From: Celeribacter naphthalenivorans | Lineage (GTDB): Bacteria > Pseudomonadota > Alphaproteobacteria > Rhodobacterales > Rhodobacteraceae | Length of the DNA stretch: 64,000 nt | Direction of reading: 5' to 3' | NCBI RefSeq assembly: GCF_020524585.1 | Contig: NZ_JAIVLK010000003.1 | Coordinates: 519,301 to 583,300, forward strand | Shown: one piece after another, positions 63,305 through 64,000 of the stretch | Position numbering within the stretch: position 1 is the first letter of the stretch | How the letters are laid out: each line of letters opens with the position of its first letter | Program-made: the position numbers and the translations under genes | Notes under the pieces: model-generated | The model's input: only the letters and a program-made list of their open reading frames with translations | Databases searched by the model: none | What the model was told of the DNA's origin: nothing

Positions 63305-63325
63305 GGCGGATTGAAGGAGGTGAAT
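63213..63325 (+). promoter_or_regulatory. Candidate RNA switch with four competing arms
   Basis: If transcribed rightward, arm 1 (63213-63223, CCGATTCACCC) pairs perfectly over 11 bp with arm 3 (63296-63306). Arm 2 (63276-63288) pairs either with arm 3 (63294-63305; 12 bp with one U-G, loop of 6) or, over a perfect 11 bp (63278-63288), with arm 4 (63315-63325), which contains the AGGAGGTGA ribosome site of a 16-codon ORF. The 2:3 pairing leaves the ribosome site free; 1:3 plus 2:4 hides it. Function is inferred from pairing only. Confidence 0.5.
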
Positions 63326-63330
63326 ACCAA

Positions 63331-63381
63331 ATGTTGCGTGACCCCATGTGGGTAACCGCAATTCGTTTCGTTAGCGCCTGA
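63331..63381 (+). CDS. Possible 16-residue peptide
   Basis: ATG at 63331 reads MLRDPMWVTAIRFVSA and stops at TGA 63379-63381. The ribosome site AAGGAGGTGA (63314-63323) is a perfect 10-nt match to the 16S anti-Shine-Dalgarno, 7-10 nt before the ATG. Too short for family assignment; could be a leader peptide or a small protein. It lies 125 bp before the rRNA promoter and 129 bp after msrQ. No repeated amino acid suggests attenuation by a particular tRNA. Confidence 0.4.
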   Translation: MLRDPMWVTAIRFVSA

Positions 63382-63481
63382 TGTCTTCTGCCGCCCTGGC
63401 GTCCGAAAAGGCCGTATTTCCAAAGGCTGCTACAAAAATTTATTATGTAAATCAGTTATTTAGTATGATTTCTGAGGAAAT

Positions 63482-63534
63482 CGTCATTTTTCTTTTAAAA
63501 AGCGCTTGCGGGTTTGAGTGACTCGCCTTAGAAC
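63482..63534 (+). promoter_or_regulatory. rRNA operon promoter with UP element
   Basis: A-T-rich UP-like sequence ATTTTTCTTTTAAAAA (63486-63501) lies just before a TTGCGG -35 (63506-63511); 17 bp on is a TAGAAC -10 (63529-63534), followed by a C-rich discriminator. The likely start is near 63541, about 400 nt before 16S. A GACTC (63520-63524) lies in the spacer. A hairpin GATTTC/GAAATC (63467-63482) precedes it. Promoter inferred from consensus. Confidence 0.55.
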
Positions 63535-63540
63535 CCCCTT

Positions 63541-63939
63541 CACCGGCGGCGCAGACAGCGCAGCACGGGACGCCAGACGGACTGGCTGGGGCGCTCGAGA
63601 GGGTGGCTTGGACGGGAAGCGCGGCAGAAAATTTGAGGCAGATCTGGGCGGGCGCGCCGTTAAGTTTAGGGCGCACTGGTCTGGTTTTTGTCTCTTGCTC
63701 TTTGAAATTGATAGATGAACGAAGAGATATGTGGGCGGTTTGGTCTTAACGACAAGAACGTCTGTATATCGCGCTCTTAGGGATTTCGGTCCTGATGATA
63801 GAGTGTCAGCTTCACTGTTTGGACGGCTTTTGTTTCTTCGGAAACTAAGCACAACAAACAGTTTTCCATTCGACCTTAGCTGGTTGGATGGAGTGATGTG
63901 CAGAGGTTCGACGTCAAGGTTATGATGGTAACATCATTT
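63541..63939 (+). other. rRNA operon leader (boxA and processing hairpin)
   Basis: The 16S leader holds a boxA-like TGCTCTTTGA (63696-63705) for Nus antitermination, the GAAGAGATATGTGGGCGG segment typical of Rhodobacterales rrn leaders (63723 on), and a small hairpin ATGATG/CATCAT (63922-63937) just before the mature 16S end. Short reading frames here are not supported as genes. Confidence 0.7.
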
Positions 63940-64000
63940 CAACTTGAGAGTTTGATCCTGGCTCAGAACGAACGCTGGCGGCACGCCTAACACATGCAAG
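63940..64000 (+). rRNA. 16S rRNA, 5' end only
   Basis: The sequence CAACTTGAGAGTTTGATCCT followed by GGCTCAGAACGAACGCTGGC is the universal bacterial 16S 5' end, and GGCACGCCTAACACATGCAAG continues it to the window edge. The 5' end at 63940 is set by alignment to E. coli numbering from GAGTTTGATC. Confidence 0.97.

Noticed and set aside
63175..63381. Single 68-codon ORF running from inside msrQ to the small peptide stop
   Set aside because: It overlaps the msrQ end in another frame and ignores the strong ribosome site at 63314; only the last 16 codons are supported.
1..64000. Mobile elements, prophage, toxin-antitoxin or defence islands
   Set aside because: No transposase, integrase, phage structural, restriction or antitoxin signature was seen in any supported gene; nearly all genes are core families.

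Overview
This is a 64 kb piece of alphaproteobacterial chromosome, most likely from the Rhodobacterales (Roseobacter group). The grounds are the gene repertoire and order: rsmB - heparinase-like - purH - lspA - DUF3035 lipoprotein - paired M16 peptidases; ftsK next to lolA; and msrPQ running into an rRNA operon. Other grounds are high G+C coding DNA, a Rhodobacterales-type rRNA leader and repeated GAGTATTT motifs at gene 3' ends. Nearly all of it is core genome. I saw no insertion sequence, prophage, integrase, toxin-antitoxin pair, defence system or CRISPR array. Species was not determined.

Layout. 1-9.9 kb: edge-truncated porin, YggS-like PLP protein, YqiJ/YqiK (OB-fold membrane protein plus flotillin), L,D-transpeptidase/RibA pair, orphan OmpR-type regulator, exonuclease III, CnoX-like thioredoxin-TPR, LON-domain protein and Trm112. 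9.9-24.6 kb: UbiH-type hydroxylase, amidase, aminotransferase, FtsK-LolA, SLT lipoprotein, AEC transporter, HspQ, a two-gene partner-switching module, MsrC, RluA, 1-Cys peroxiredoxin and two convergent glycosyltransferases. 24.7-35.3 kb: an expanded version of the usual rbfA-truB-rpsO-pnp cluster, interrupted by putP, an SGNH hydrolase, a pseudo-receiver, an FNR-like regulator, an acidic RTX protein and others.

35.3-51.4 kb: dapB, an SDH assembly factor, rsmB, heparinase-like, purH, lspA, DUF3035, two M16 peptidases, mutL-rmuC, DUF3775, a butanediol dehydrogenase-like enzyme, an MFS transporter, rpmJ and tRNA-Val(GAC). 51.6-63.2 kb: N-formylglutamate amidohydrolase, DinB with an added zinc ribbon, a second SPFH-NfeD module, NUDIX, pyrF, clpB behind a good heat-shock promoter, a glutamate-synthase-like flavoprotein and the msrPQ methionine sulfoxide repair pair. 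The window ends 61 nt into 16S rRNA.

Themes. Envelope quality control and redox repair recur (LolA, LspA, M16 peptidases, two SPFH-NfeD modules, MsrC, MsrPQ, peroxiredoxin, CnoX, HspQ, ClpB). Translation and RNA genes form another block (rbfA, truB, rpsO, pnp, rsmB, rluA, rpmJ, tRNA, rRNA).

The most unusual stretch is 63,203-63,381, between msrQ and the rRNA promoter. It carries nine GANTC (CcrM methylation) sites, eight of them spaced 9-11 bp apart, about one per helical turn. The same DNA would encode four RNA arms with mutually exclusive pairings that expose or hide the Shine-Dalgarno of a 16-codon ORF. I do not recognise this element.
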